Source of the DNA: Niabella sp.
Lineage (GTDB): Bacteria; Bacteroidota; Bacteroidia; Chitinophagales; Chitinophagaceae
Assembly (NCBI RefSeq): GCF_030150205.1
Contig: NZ_JASLGT010000034.1
Coordinates: 1-64,000, forward strand
Length of the DNA: 64,000 nt
Direction: 5' to 3'
In this document: piece by piece, positions 43,362 through 52,381 of the stretch
How positions within the stretch are numbered: the stretch's first letter is position 1
How the letters are laid out: every line of letters starts with the position of its first letter
Program-made: the position numbers and the translations under genes
Notes under the pieces: model-generated
Seen by the model: the letters and a program-made list of their open reading frames with translations, nothing else
What the model was told of the DNA's origin: nothing
Database searches by the model: none

Positions 43362-43658
43362 TTAATGAATGGGAATGATTGCAGGAGCACCCTGGCTTTT
43401 TTTATTCATGACGGGCTGCAGGGAGCTATTACCACGCAGTTCATTCATATACGGATGGGCATTCCAGTCCAGGCGGTCTCCATCCGCCCATTTTTGACGG
43501 ACCTTTGTAATGATCTTGCCAGCGATAAGAACGATAATGCTGATCCCAATGGCCAGTAATAATAGCTTGAAGAGCAGGAACAATACCAGCGAAGCTAAAC
43601 CAATCAATAAGGTAAGCCCGGCCAGACGTGGAAGAATAAACAGGATTCTGTGTTTCAT
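43362..43658 (-). CDS. Small membrane protein of unknown function
   Basis: 98 aa. Two hydrophobic helices cover about residues 5-50 (LLIGLASLVLFLLFKLLLLAIGISIIVLIAGK), followed by a polar C-terminus with a Trp/His/Pro-rich stretch. It is probably co-transcribed with the Hsp20 gene 29 bp downstream, so it may act in the same stress response. No family was recognised. Confidence 0.6.
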   Translation of the reverse strand: MKHRILFILPRLAGLTLLIGLASLVLFLLFKLLLLAIGISIIVLIAGKIITKVRQKWADGDRLDWNAHPYMNELRGNSSLQPVMNKKSQGAPAIIPIH

Positions 43659-44327
43659 TTTTACATTTTTTAATTATAAAACGGTTGTTTATTAAGAAGA
43701 CGGCCATGCGTTGCATTTACTTTAAAAAGAAGAAAAAAAATGAAAGGACATGGCTAAGTTGGATCTGCGCCTTCTGAAGATCCTGGAACTAACATAAGAT
43801 AGCGCCATCATTGCTTGTGACAGGGATGCGATGAATCATGTTGTGCAGTTGCGTGGTAAAGCCATACACCACCAAAGCATTTTGCGATGAAGGCTGCGCT
43901 CCATCTATGGTATCGGGAAGATGATCGAACTCAAAATCTCGATGTGCTCGTAATTGTAGGGCTGTCAGATAGACAACGAAGCCTTATAAGCTTGGCAGAA
44001 CCCGGTTGCGCAAAAACCGGCGATCGATTACAAAGGTGGAATGGTATATCATACAAGTATTAGAAAATATTTCGTTTGCTGAGGTGTTGCGGCTTCATTT
44101 CAACATGATGAATACTTCAGCTTATTGAAAGAGGAGAGAAGAGGTGGATTTAATAAACAAAGCTTTTCTTTGGTTTATTTATTTTTTGTCAATACCTTTG
44201 ATCTGTAAAAGCAGGCTTGCGAAACTTATATCCGTTGAATTACAGCCTATGCAATTGTTGATTGCAGAAGGGGACGCGGGTAAAAGGACGCTGCCCTATA
44301 AGAGAATCGTTCACCAAAAAAAAGTAT
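43659..44327. other. Intergenic region before the superoxide dismutase gene
   Basis: About 670 bp. A minus-strand open stretch at 43789-43983 (65 codons, no good start) reads as protein-like and may be a gene remnant; see findings. No clear promoter was found before sodA, though a long AT-rich part lies at 44060-44230. Confidence 0.4.
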
Positions 44328-44933
44328 ATGATACATCAATTACCCTTGTTGCCTTATGCACATGATGCATTGGAACCCCATATTGACACTGCAACGATGC
44401 AGATCCACCACGGGAAACATCACCAGGCATATGTAGACAATCTGAATAAAGCCATTGCCGGTACGGAGCATGAGCAAAAAACGCTGGAGGAGCTTGTTGC
44501 CGTTGCCGGTTCTATCAGTCCGGCTGTGCGGAATAATGCCGGCGGGCATTGGAACCATCGGTTTTTCTGGGAAAGCCTTTCTCCAAACGGCGGCGGAGCA
44601 CCCTCGGGAGCACTGGCTACTGCCGTTGACCAATATTTTGGTTCTTTTGAAAAGTTTAAAGAACAGTTTCAGGCAGCTGCTGTTTCCCGGTTTGGTTCCG
44701 GATGGGCGTGGCTGGTTCTTGCATCGGATGGCCGGCTGACGATTACATCAACTCCAAACCAGGATAATCCTTTGATGGATGTATCGGAAGTAAAAGGCAA
44801 ACCGATTATTGGTGTGGATGTGTGGGAACACGCATATTACCTCCGGTACCAGAACCGGCGTGCGGAATACCTGAATGCATACTGGCAGATCGTGAACTGG
44901 GAAGCTGCCGAAGCTTTATTTTCCGGCCGGTAA
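44328..44933 (+). CDS. Fe/Mn superoxide dismutase
   Basis: 201 aa from the ATG at 44328 (MIHQLPLLPYAHDALEPHID), the standard start; the frame opens 22 codons earlier. Metal ligands lie in IHHGKHHQAYVDNL, GGHWNHRFFWESL and VDVWEHAYYLRYQNRRAEYLNAYW. It dismutates superoxide in the cytosol. Whether iron or manganese is preferred cannot be told from the motifs I checked. Confidence 0.96.
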   Translation: MIHQLPLLPYAHDALEPHIDTATMQIHHGKHHQAYVDNLNKAIAGTEHEQKTLEELVAVAGSISPAVRNNAGGHWNHRFFWESLSPNGGGAPSGALATAVDQYFGSFEKFKEQFQAAAVSRFGSGWAWLVLASDGRLTITSTPNQDNPLMDVSEVKGKPIIGVDVWEHAYYLRYQNRRAEYLNAYWQIVNWEAAEALFSGR

Positions 44934-45147
44934 TGAACCGGGAAGGGCGGTAATGGTATATATCTGTATCATCAGCATGTATACACCGTCTGCTGATGAC
45001 ATTCAATGATGCTTCCTGATGCGCTGCATAAAATGAACGACCAGGGGCACTTACTGACCGGAATCGGGAGTGCAGGGATTTAGTACAACGGTCAGTTAGC
45101 AGGGATAAAAAGATATAGAAGAAAAGTGGAAAGTTTTTTTACAGTCT

Positions 45148-45179
45148 TTTGGCTGAAATCAAAGAAATACCTATCTTTG
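45148..45179 (+). promoter_or_regulatory. Promoter of tRNA-Arg
   Basis: TTTG (45148-45151), 20 bp and TATCTTTG (45172-45179) match the Bacteroidota promoter at good spacing. The -7 element ends 13 bp before the tRNA, so transcription starts almost at its 5' end. Confidence 0.75.
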
Positions 45180-45192
45180 CCACCCACAAAAC

Positions 45193-45266
45193 GGCCCCGT
45201 AGCTCAATTGAATAGAGCATTTGACTACGGATCAAAAGGTTTCAGGTTTGAATCCTGACGGGGTCA
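45193..45266 (+). tRNA. tRNA-Arg (anticodon ACG)
   Basis: 74 nt with acceptor GGCCCCG/CGGGGTC, D-arm GCTC...GAGC, anticodon stem TTTGA/TCAAA with loop CTACGGA, and T-arm TTCAGG-TTTGAAT-CCTGA. The anticodon is ACG, read as ICG after editing of A34, for CGN arginine codons. CCA is not encoded. Confidence 0.97.
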
Positions 45267-45385
45267 CTTAAAATCAAGGAGTTACAGGTAATGTAATTCC
45301 TTTTTTTGTATATATTGTTTGGTACGATCCTTGACAATCTTGTTTGAATTTTTGATCCGTGTGGCAGTTCATAAAAATATTGTAG

Positions 45386-45859
45386 ATGAAAATAGCTTTT
45401 TGGGCGTTGGGAAAGCAACATGAGGCTTATGTAAAGGAAGGCGTGGAGGAATTTTCCGGTCGCATCGGGAATTATTTCCGGCTGGAGTGGGAGTTGATTC
45501 CCGTACCCAAGGAGGCGGCGCATCTCAGTCCCCAGGAACTGAAAAAAAAAGAGGCCACCGTGATTCTTCCCAAAATTGCGAAGGAGGATTATCTTGTTGC
45601 ATTGGAGGAGCGGGGCCGACAGATGAGTTCGGAAGGACTGGCTTCTTTTTTACAGGGGCGCGCCAATGCCGGTACCCGGCGTATAATTTTTTTGATCGGG
45701 GGTGCATACGGGTTAGATGAAACTGTTTTAAGAAGAGCAAATACCTTATGGAGTTTATCGCAACTGGTTTTCCCTCATCAGTTGGTGCGTCTTATTCTTG
45801 CCGAACAAGTATACCGGGCCTGCACGATCATGAAAAATGAAAAATACCATCATTCTTAA
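45386..45859 (+). CDS. rlmH: 23S rRNA (pseudouridine(1915)-N(3))-methyltransferase RlmH
   Basis: 157 aa SPOUT protein. The SAM knot is FLIGGAYGLDETVLRRA, and the C-terminus SQLVFPHQLVRLILAEQVYRACTIMKNEKYHH is highly conserved in RlmH. It methylates pseudouridine 1915 of 23S rRNA. Length matches the family exactly. A short 7-bp-periodic tract follows before the rhomboid gene. Confidence 0.97.
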   Translation: MKIAFWALGKQHEAYVKEGVEEFSGRIGNYFRLEWELIPVPKEAAHLSPQELKKKEATVILPKIAKEDYLVALEERGRQMSSEGLASFLQGRANAGTRRIIFLIGGAYGLDETVLRRANTLWSLSQLVFPHQLVRLILAEQVYRACTIMKNEKYHHS

Positions 45860-45874
45860 ATAAGAAATACATAT

Positions 45875-45897
45875 CGAGATTTGAGAAATGAGGAAAT
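45875..45897. repeat. Short 7-bp periodic tract between rlmH and the rhomboid gene
   Basis: Three units (GATTTGA, GAAATGA, GGAAATT; GAGA/GAGG at 45875, 45882 and 45889) are spaced exactly 7 bp apart. Confidence 0.45.
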
Positions 45898-45915
45898 TGT
45901 CGCTATTTTTAGCAC

Positions 45916-46560
45916 ATGGAAATAACCATTACGCTCATTATCACTATTGTTACCGTAGCCGTTTCCCTTTTAGGGTTCAGTAGTTCAAAAGTGATCGATA
46001 ACCTTATTTTCTTTGGACCAGCTATCTCGCGGAATCATCAGTATTACCGGTTTATTACCCATGGTTTGATTCATGCAGATCTGATGCACCTGGCATTTAA
46101 TATGATTGCTTTATTTACGTTTGGGCAATTTCTGGAGTCGTCGTTATTGTTTGGAAGTCCTGTGATTTTTGGGGCAGATGCCCCCATGTATTTTACAGGG
46201 TTGTATCTTGGAGGACTGATCGTTGCCAGTATCCCGGATTATTTCAAACATAAGGATGATTATTATTTCAGAAGCCTTGGTGCCTCGGGGGCTGTTTCCT
46301 CGGTTATTTTTGCGGGGATCATATTATTTCCCACTTTGCCCATCCGTTTTCTGTTTTTACCGGTTGATATTCCCGGCTGGATATTTGGTGGGCTGTATCT
46401 GCTGATATCTGCATATATGGACCGTCAGGGTGGTGGACGGATCAATCACGGAGCACACCTTTGGGGCGCTATTTTCGGTATTGTTTTTATTGTTGTTTTT
46501 GTAAGCCTGAAAGGACAGATCAACGTTTTTCAAAACTTTGTCGAGATGATCCGGAGGTAA
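45916..46560 (+). CDS. Rhomboid family intramembrane serine protease
   Basis: 214 aa with about six hydrophobic segments. The family features are HADLMHLAFNMIALFTFG in an early helix, the catalytic Ser124 in GASGAVSS and the catalytic His181 in NHGAHLWGAIFG. It cleaves membrane proteins within the bilayer. Substrates unknown. Confidence 0.92.
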   Translation: MEITITLIITIVTVAVSLLGFSSSKVIDNLIFFGPAISRNHQYYRFITHGLIHADLMHLAFNMIALFTFGQFLESSLLFGSPVIFGADAPMYFTGLYLGGLIVASIPDYFKHKDDYYFRSLGASGAVSSVIFAGIILFPTLPIRFLFLPVDIPGWIFGGLYLLISAYMDRQGGGRINHGAHLWGAIFGIVFIVVFVSLKGQINVFQNFVEMIRR

Positions 46561-46696
46561 GCAGGAGCCTGCCCCTGCATTTAACGATTATTTTTTAACC
46601 AGTCATCTTCAGCAGAAGCATCCAAACGCGAACCTCAATAGCCGGTTGTTTGAGGTTGCAGCGGATCTATATAACAAATGCAACCACCTCCAGCCT

Positions 46697-48595
46697 TTAA
46701 CGGGAGACTTCGCTGCCAATGATCAGTATGGGAATCTTTAGCCGGTGCCGCACATTGTTGATGGTACTGCCATATATAAAATCCTTCAGCCCCTTATGCC
46801 CATGTGCACCCATCACCAGCAGGTCGGCCTGCTGACCGGTAACGATCCTGGGAATTTCGCGGGAGGCAATACCATAACCAAGTTCCCAAACTACCTTGTA
46901 TCCTTTTTGACGGATCTGTTTGGCATAACCGCCTAAATACGCTTTGTCTGTTTTTGATTCTTCATCTTTTATTTCCTGGTTGTTAAACCGCGCTGCCACA
47001 CTTTCTACCACATGGATCAGCACAAACTTTGTTTGAAGGCTGCCCTGCTTTAAAGCCTGTGTTATCAGCACGCTGTCGTTCTTTCTAAAGTCAACGGCAA
47101 TGGCAATGGTTTGATAGTGATTAACGCCATCTGGGAGATCGAGCGGTGCGGGCTCCGGGTGAACGGGGGAGGAGCTTGTTTTAAGCTTTCTTTTACTAAA
47201 GGGATAAAGGACCGTATAGGCCAGCAGGATCAGGATCCCTGTAACCGCAAGCACGATCAGCAGTTTCCAGCCCCAGGAAGCCGTGGTGGCAAAGTAACCC
47301 GTGATGGCGTCCGCAACCATCCGGCCATTCAGATAAATCAGCACTACCGTAATGATCCAGGCTAATATTTTTGTAACCGGGCGTATGGCAAATATGCCCA
47401 TTGTTTTCCGGTCGCTTACAAAATGGATCAACGGGATGATGGCAAATCCCAGCTGCATGCTCAATACCACCTGGCTGAAGATGAGCAGCTGGTCTACCTC
47501 ATTTTCTCCATAGATACCAATCACAAGAACCGCCGGAACAATAGCAATCAGCCGGGTCAGCAACCGGCGCACGAGGGGATTGATCCGCAATTTTAAGTAC
47601 CCTTCCATTATGATCTGTCCGGCCAGTGTGCCTGTTACGGTGCTGCTTTGGCCGGCGGCGATCAGCGCTATGGCAAAAAGCTTGGATGCGAAGTTGCTGC
47701 CGAGATGACTGGGCAGCAACTCGTAGGCCTGGCGGATTTCTGCAACATCGGTTCTGCCGGTTTTAAAAAAGATCGTGGCTGCCAGCACCAGGATAGCCGC
47801 ATTGACCAGGAATGCCATATTCAGTGCAATGGTGCTGTCCCAAAAATTATATTTTAATGCTTTCCGGATCCCTTCTTCGGTATTTTTAAACTTACGGGTC
47901 TGTACCAGGGCTGAATGAAGGTAAAGATTGTGTGGCATTACGGTAGCACCGATGATGCCAATAGCAATGTACAAAGCCGCGTCATTCTGAATATGGGGTA
48001 CAAAGCCGGTGGCCATTTCCCGGGGATCGGGGGAAGCAATGATGATCTGTACCAGGAACGACATGCCGATGATAAAAATCAACCCGATAACAAAGGCTTC
48101 CAGCTTGCGCATTCCGAACCGCTGCAACAGCATCAGCAGAAACGTATCCAGCACGGTAATCAGCACCCCATACATGAGCGGCATACCGGTTAACAATTGG
48201 AGTCCGATGGCCATACCCAGTACCTCTGCAAGGTCTGTAGCAGCGATAGCGATCTCTGCCAGCAGGTACAGGATAAAGTTGACGCCCCGTGGATAGGTTT
48301 CCCGGTTGGCCTGTGCCAGATCTTTATGTCTTACGATACCCAAACGGGCAGAAAGGCTTTGAAGCAGGAGGGCCATCAGGTTGCTCATCAGCAGTACCCA
48401 CAATAAACTGTATCCAAACTGGCTGCCCCCTGCCAGGTCGGTGGCCCAGTTGCCGGGGTCCATATATCCAACGCTTACCAGGTAGGCCGGTCCGAAAAAG
48501 GAAAGGATACGCCGCCATTTGGGTTTGTTGGTTTGGGTAGTGTCTACCGACTGGTGTACCTCGCTCAATGAAATATCGGAATGATGCTTATTCAT
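46697..48595 (-). CDS. Nramp divalent metal transporter fused to a universal stress (UspA) domain
   Basis: 632 aa. The N-terminal Nramp part (about 30-445) has the metal-binding DPGN (46-49) and the ATVMPHNLYLHS segment of helix 6, with about eleven hydrophobic helices. A C-terminal UspA-like nucleotide-binding domain (about 490-630) ends in VMGAHGHKGLKDFIYGSTINNVRHRLKIPILIIGS. It should import Mn2+ or Fe2+; the UspA part may make transport respond to ATP or stress. Its start overlaps the end of the DtxR gene by 8 bp. Confidence 0.92.
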   Translation of the reverse strand: MNKHHSDISLSEVHQSVDTTQTNKPKWRRILSFFGPAYLVSVGYMDPGNWATDLAGGSQFGYSLLWVLLMSNLMALLLQSLSARLGIVRHKDLAQANRETYPRGVNFILYLLAEIAIAATDLAEVLGMAIGLQLLTGMPLMYGVLITVLDTFLLMLLQRFGMRKLEAFVIGLIFIIGMSFLVQIIIASPDPREMATGFVPHIQNDAALYIAIGIIGATVMPHNLYLHSALVQTRKFKNTEEGIRKALKYNFWDSTIALNMAFLVNAAILVLAATIFFKTGRTDVAEIRQAYELLPSHLGSNFASKLFAIALIAAGQSSTVTGTLAGQIIMEGYLKLRINPLVRRLLTRLIAIVPAVLVIGIYGENEVDQLLIFSQVVLSMQLGFAIIPLIHFVSDRKTMGIFAIRPVTKILAWIITVVLIYLNGRMVADAITGYFATTASWGWKLLIVLAVTGILILLAYTVLYPFSKRKLKTSSSPVHPEPAPLDLPDGVNHYQTIAIAVDFRKNDSVLITQALKQGSLQTKFVLIHVVESVAARFNNQEIKDEESKTDKAYLGGYAKQIRQKGYKVVWELGYGIASREIPRIVTGQQADLLVMGAHGHKGLKDFIYGSTINNVRHRLKIPILIIGSEVSR

Positions 48596-49256
48596 GATCC
48601 TTTACTAAAATGTTTTGCGATAGTTCTTTTGATATTTGTGTAGGCTGTTTGCTGCCTGCTTTTATTTCCAGCGACTGATCGTAGGAAAACCGTTTCCTCA
48701 CTTCAAGCAGGGTGCCGATCTTTATATTTTTCTCATCCAGCAGCTCCAGTATGTTTGCCGACTGGTCTGCGATTTGAACTACCTCCACCAGGGTATGCAA
48801 CGGTACTTCGGATAATAGCTTATTCGATAGTTTGGCAATATGCCCTTTTTCATCGGGGATGGGGTCGCCGTGGGGATCAATGCGGGGAAAGCCCAGGAAT
48901 GCATCAAGCCGGTTGATGAGGCTGGTGCTGCCTACGTGTTCCAGTTCTTCTGCGATATCATGTACTTCATCCCAGTTAAATCCAAGCTTCTTCGACAGGA
49001 AATATTCCCAGAGGCGGTGCCGCCGGATGATCATCAATGCGCTTTTCCGGCCGCTTTCAGTAAGGTTGCAGCCATAATACGCTTTATAGTGCACCAGCTT
49101 TTTCTGTTTTAGTTTTTTGAGCATATCCGTAACAGAGGCGGCCGCCGTTTTTAACAGTTCCGACAGATCGTTGGTGCTCACGGGCTTTCCATCCTGTTCC
49201 AGGTGATAAATAGCTTTTATATAGTTTTCTTCTGTATGTGAAAGATTTGAAGACAT
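48588..49256 (-). CDS. DtxR/MntR family metal-dependent regulator
   Basis: 222 aa. An N-terminal winged helix (SHTEENYIKAIYHLEQDGKPVSTNDLSELLKTAAASVTDMLKKL) is followed by a metal-binding dimerisation domain (RHRLWEYFLSKKLGFNWDEVHDIAEELEH) and a C-terminal FeoA/SH3-like part (about 130-215). It should repress metal uptake when Mn2+ or Fe2+ is plentiful. Its 3' end overlaps the Nramp start, and its promoter is covered by palindromes that fit self-regulation. Confidence 0.93.
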   Translation of the reverse strand: MSSNLSHTEENYIKAIYHLEQDGKPVSTNDLSELLKTAAASVTDMLKKLKQKKLVHYKAYYGCNLTESGRKSALMIIRRHRLWEYFLSKKLGFNWDEVHDIAEELEHVGSTSLINRLDAFLGFPRIDPHGDPIPDEKGHIAKLSNKLLSEVPLHTLVEVVQIADQSANILELLDEKNIKIGTLLEVRKRFSYDQSLEIKAGSKQPTQISKELSQNILVKDHE

Positions 49257-49304
49257 CTAAATAAATATTTAGACAAATCTAAAAAAAAGTTGCGATTAGA
49301 CAAA
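49256..49304 (-). promoter_or_regulatory. Promoter and likely DtxR operator of the metal transport operon
   Basis: On the minus strand TTTG (49304-49301), exactly 19 bp and TAGATTTG (49281-49274) form a canonical Bacteroidota promoter. The palindromes TCTAAAT-AAAT-ATTTAGA (49256-49273) and TTTAGA-CAAA-TCTAAA (49268-49283) share one arm and cover the -7 element, the start site and the ATG. A bound repressor there would block transcription. Confidence 0.75.
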
Positions 49305-49363
49305 GAATTTATTTTTTGTGCAGATGCACGGGATTTTATTTATTTTGTTGTATAATTGAATGT

Positions 49364-50338
49364 ATGCGTAAACCTTTATACTGGTTCCTGGTTGTAACGG
49401 CCGTGTTCCTGATCGCCTGCGGCGGAAAAAAGAAAAAGAAGATGACCGGTGATGAGGCGGTAAACATTGAGGAATTTATGGAAGCCTATCCAACACTGTC
49501 GCTTCCGTTCGTTTACGCCGATACTTCTTTCCCGGAGGAGGAAAATGATTCGCTGCGCATCGCTCCGGAGGTACTACACCAGTTTATACCGGATTCTGTT
49601 ACGCTTAAGGTTTTTGGTGCCCGTGCGCATCCCGACTATTATCCGGTAGGGGCCGTTCGGGCTGGAGGGGGTGGCTTTTACCTGCTAACAAGGGGGATTG
49701 ACCGGGACCGGAAAGTGCTGCTGATTTCTGCACATGATAAAAAGAAACAGTTTATCGCTGGTTTGCCCGTAATTAAACTAACGCCCAACACGAATGTATC
49801 CATTGCTGTAACAATTGATCCGAGACTGAATATCAACAAGGATCTGACGCAGAAGCTGCCGAACGGCATTGAAATCAGCGGACATGATGTTTTTGTATTG
49901 AATGAGGCCGCAAAAAAATTTTCGCTGATCATGACCGACAGTTTGGGGGATGGCTTTACCGAGCTGATCAATCCCATCGATACGCTGGCGCGTAAGCAAA
50001 AATACTCCGGCGATTATGGCGATAATAAAATGAACCTGATTTCAATCCGTGACGGACAGCGTGAAGGCCGGATGCGTTTTTTTATCCACCTGGAAAAAAA
50101 TAATAAGGAATGTGTGGGTGAACTGAAGGGCGATGCACTGTTTTCCTCACCAACAGTAGCGGAATACCGGCAGGGCGGTGATCCCTGTGTATTGCGTTTT
50201 AGATTTGAAAATAACGAGGTTTCGCTGGAAGAAGTAGAAGGCTGTGGCTCCCGTCTGGGGGCATTACAATGCTCTTTCAATGGAACGTACCCAAAGAAAA
50301 AAGAAAAGAAGAAAGCAACCGCCCCGCAGGGAAAATAA
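49364..50338 (+). CDS. Putative lipoprotein of unknown function
   Basis: 324 aa from the ATG at 49364 (MRKPLYWFLVVTAVFLIACGG), where the signal peptide with lipobox IAC begins; 16 upstream codons are not signal-like. A KKKKK stretch follows the lipid Cys. The mature part is beta-rich (LKVFGARAHPDYYPVGAVRAGGGGFYLLT) and has no family that I recognise. It is divergent from the DtxR gene. Confidence 0.6.
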   Translation: MRKPLYWFLVVTAVFLIACGGKKKKKMTGDEAVNIEEFMEAYPTLSLPFVYADTSFPEEENDSLRIAPEVLHQFIPDSVTLKVFGARAHPDYYPVGAVRAGGGGFYLLTRGIDRDRKVLLISAHDKKKQFIAGLPVIKLTPNTNVSIAVTIDPRLNINKDLTQKLPNGIEISGHDVFVLNEAAKKFSLIMTDSLGDGFTELINPIDTLARKQKYSGDYGDNKMNLISIRDGQREGRMRFFIHLEKNNKECVGELKGDALFSSPTVAEYRQGGDPCVLRFRFENNEVSLEEVEGCGSRLGALQCSFNGTYPKKKEKKKATAPQGK

Positions 50339-50905
50339 TTACAGCACAAGCATTCAAAGCGGGACCGTATAATAGTAACGCTGCGCTGCAGCGTAGACCT
50401 TTACGTTTTTTAAATTGGCCTGACGCATGCGAGCGTAATTCCTGGTCCTGCCCGGCTGAGACAGACTGGCGGGATTCGGCTCCTGGCGGACGATCCCGAT
50501 CACTATCGGGGTTTGCTCCATTTCTCTCGTCATTGAAGCGGAAAAGAAGATATAAGACCTTGAAGTATCCCAATTTTCAGGAACGGTTGTTGTCACTGCA
50601 TTCATTCGGTTAGCCTATCAAAAAATCTGGGGAACTTTCCAAAAGTCTTTCGTTGCTTTATTGATTTTGTGCTCATACATTAAGTACGCAGTACAACAGA
50701 AGCGGCGTGGCGTGCGTTGGCGTTTCACGGTTTTAAGCCGGTAACGCATTGCTGAATGGAGCATCTCATTCAAGGAAGGCAACCTTTTAAGCATACGAAA
50801 ACAGCCTGAAAAAAATAAGATGCACCCCGGGCGGAAGCGCGATCTATTCTCTTTTTATTTGTATCTTGTAGGAGCATAGTTGCTTAAACGATTAAATTAT
50901 CACGT
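50339..50905. other. Intergenic region with a palindrome-rich block
   Basis: About 570 bp. The part at 50405-50530 is GC-rich with short inverted repeats, including CCCGAT-N4-ATCGGG (50495-50510), which resembles the inverted repeat at 402-425. A minus-strand open frame over it is probably not a gene. The rest shows nothing recognisable. Confidence 0.45.
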
Positions 50906-52375
50906 ATGAAAAAACAAATTGGTTCGCTTATACTGGGGGTACTGGTAGCATCCCTGGTTTTTTATTCCTGTTCACGGAAACAGGAAAATGCAACGGGGAT
51001 GCCCGCAAATACGGTTGCAAAGCAGGGGACTTCTTCAAGTGTTTCACTTGCAGCCCTGGACCTGATGAGCGGAAACCCCATATTGCCACCATTTACGGCA
51101 GACCCGGATATCCTGTATGCCAACGGGCGTTATTATATTTATACAACGGCCAATGGTCCTACCGTAAATGAATTTCATGCCTACTCGTCGGCCGATCTGC
51201 TAAATTGGGTAGATGAAGGCGTGGTGTTTAATTTGAACAGCGTTAGCTGGTCGCATGCCGATGGCTGGGCGCCCTGTGTAGTGGCGCGCAACGGTCAGTA
51301 TTATTTTTATTTTACAGCCAGCAAAAAAATAGGAGTGGCGGTAGGGGCGAGCCCTACCGGGCCATTTACCGATATCGGTGCGCCCCTTGCTACAGGACTT
51401 GGTACGGATCCGATTGACCCCATGGCTTTTATTGATACAGACGGACAGGCATACCTGTACTGGGGAAACACCACACTGAACATTCAGAAACTGAACAGCG
51501 ACATGGTTTCGCTTACCGGTACGCGAAGCAATACCAAACCATCCAATTATTTCGAAGCACCTTATGTTATTAAACGCAACGGGGTCTATTACCTGATGTA
51601 TTCGGTAAATGATTATCGCAACAGCGACTATCATGTGGAGTATGCCACGGCTACATCTCCTATGGGCCCCTGGACCGTTAAAGGACGGATTACGGCTCCT
51701 AATGGCAATATCCTTGGGCCGGGCCATAATGCGGTAATTACAAGGCCGGGTTGCAGCAGTGAATATTATTTCGTTTATCATCGCAGAACCAGCACCAATG
51801 TGGATGAGCGGCAGGTGGCCATCGACCGGATGTTCTTTGATGCCGCAGGCAATATTATGCCGGTGAATATTACCACCTCCGGTGTTATTGGTGTTACCGG
51901 GTCAGCGCCTTGTATCAATCCCAACCCGATCGCGAACGGCATTTATGCCATCCGCTCGAAAGTGAACACCAGTTCCGGGCAGGGGCTTTACCTTGATATT
52001 CCTGCCTGTGCTACCGGCAATGCGGATGTGCGTACCTGGACGCGCACCAACTGCAACGGACAACGCTGGGCATTAACCTACCAGGGGAACGGATTTTACA
52101 AGATCATCTCCCAGCAACCCAATCATAAATCGCTGGACCTGGATGCCTGCAAACTGGCCGTTGGAACCAATATACAGGTTTGGGATCAGCTGAATAATGA
52201 TTGTCAGCTCTGGCGGATCGAAGATGCCGGTGGTGGCTGGTATCGCATTGTGGCAAAAGCGAGTGGTAATGTCATGGATCTTGCCAACGGAGATCCTGCG
52301 CCGGGCGCCGATATCCGGTCCTGGTCGTGGAATGGAAGCGATGCGCAGCTCTTCCGGTTTGAAGCGGCACCCTGA
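50906..52375 (+). CDS. GH43 glycoside hydrolase with ricin-type lectin domain
   Basis: 489 aa. The lipobox YSC (Cys22) makes it a lipoprotein. The five-bladed GH43 domain (about 55-335) opens with PPFTADPDILYANGRYYIYTT, where the first Asp is the general base; EAPYVIKRNGVYYLMYS holds the general acid Glu. A ricin B/CBM13 domain (about 345-488) has repeated Q-X-W turns (NGQRWAL, CQLWRI, AQLFRF). Relatives act on arabinan, xylan or arabinogalactan. It stands alone, opposite to a DUF6807 gene. Confidence 0.9.
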   Translation: MKKQIGSLILGVLVASLVFYSCSRKQENATGMPANTVAKQGTSSSVSLAALDLMSGNPILPPFTADPDILYANGRYYIYTTANGPTVNEFHAYSSADLLNWVDEGVVFNLNSVSWSHADGWAPCVVARNGQYYFYFTASKKIGVAVGASPTGPFTDIGAPLATGLGTDPIDPMAFIDTDGQAYLYWGNTTLNIQKLNSDMVSLTGTRSNTKPSNYFEAPYVIKRNGVYYLMYSVNDYRNSDYHVEYATATSPMGPWTVKGRITAPNGNILGPGHNAVITRPGCSSEYYFVYHRRTSTNVDERQVAIDRMFFDAAGNIMPVNITTSGVIGVTGSAPCINPNPIANGIYAIRSKVNTSSGQGLYLDIPACATGNADVRTWTRTNCNGQRWALTYQGNGFYKIISQQPNHKSLDLDACKLAVGTNIQVWDQLNNDCQLWRIEDAGGGWYRIVAKASGNVMDLANGDPAPGADIRSWSWNGSDAQLFRFEAAP

Positions 52376-52381
52376 CCGATG

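Noticed and set aside
44144..44365. 73-aa plus-strand open frame upstream of the superoxide dismutase gene
   Set aside because: It overlaps the superoxide dismutase start in another frame and has no recognisable features.
50354..50605. 83-aa minus-strand open frame
   Set aside because: It lies over a palindrome-rich block, has no family features and low-complexity Arg/Gln/Ser composition, so it is probably a repeat rather than a gene.
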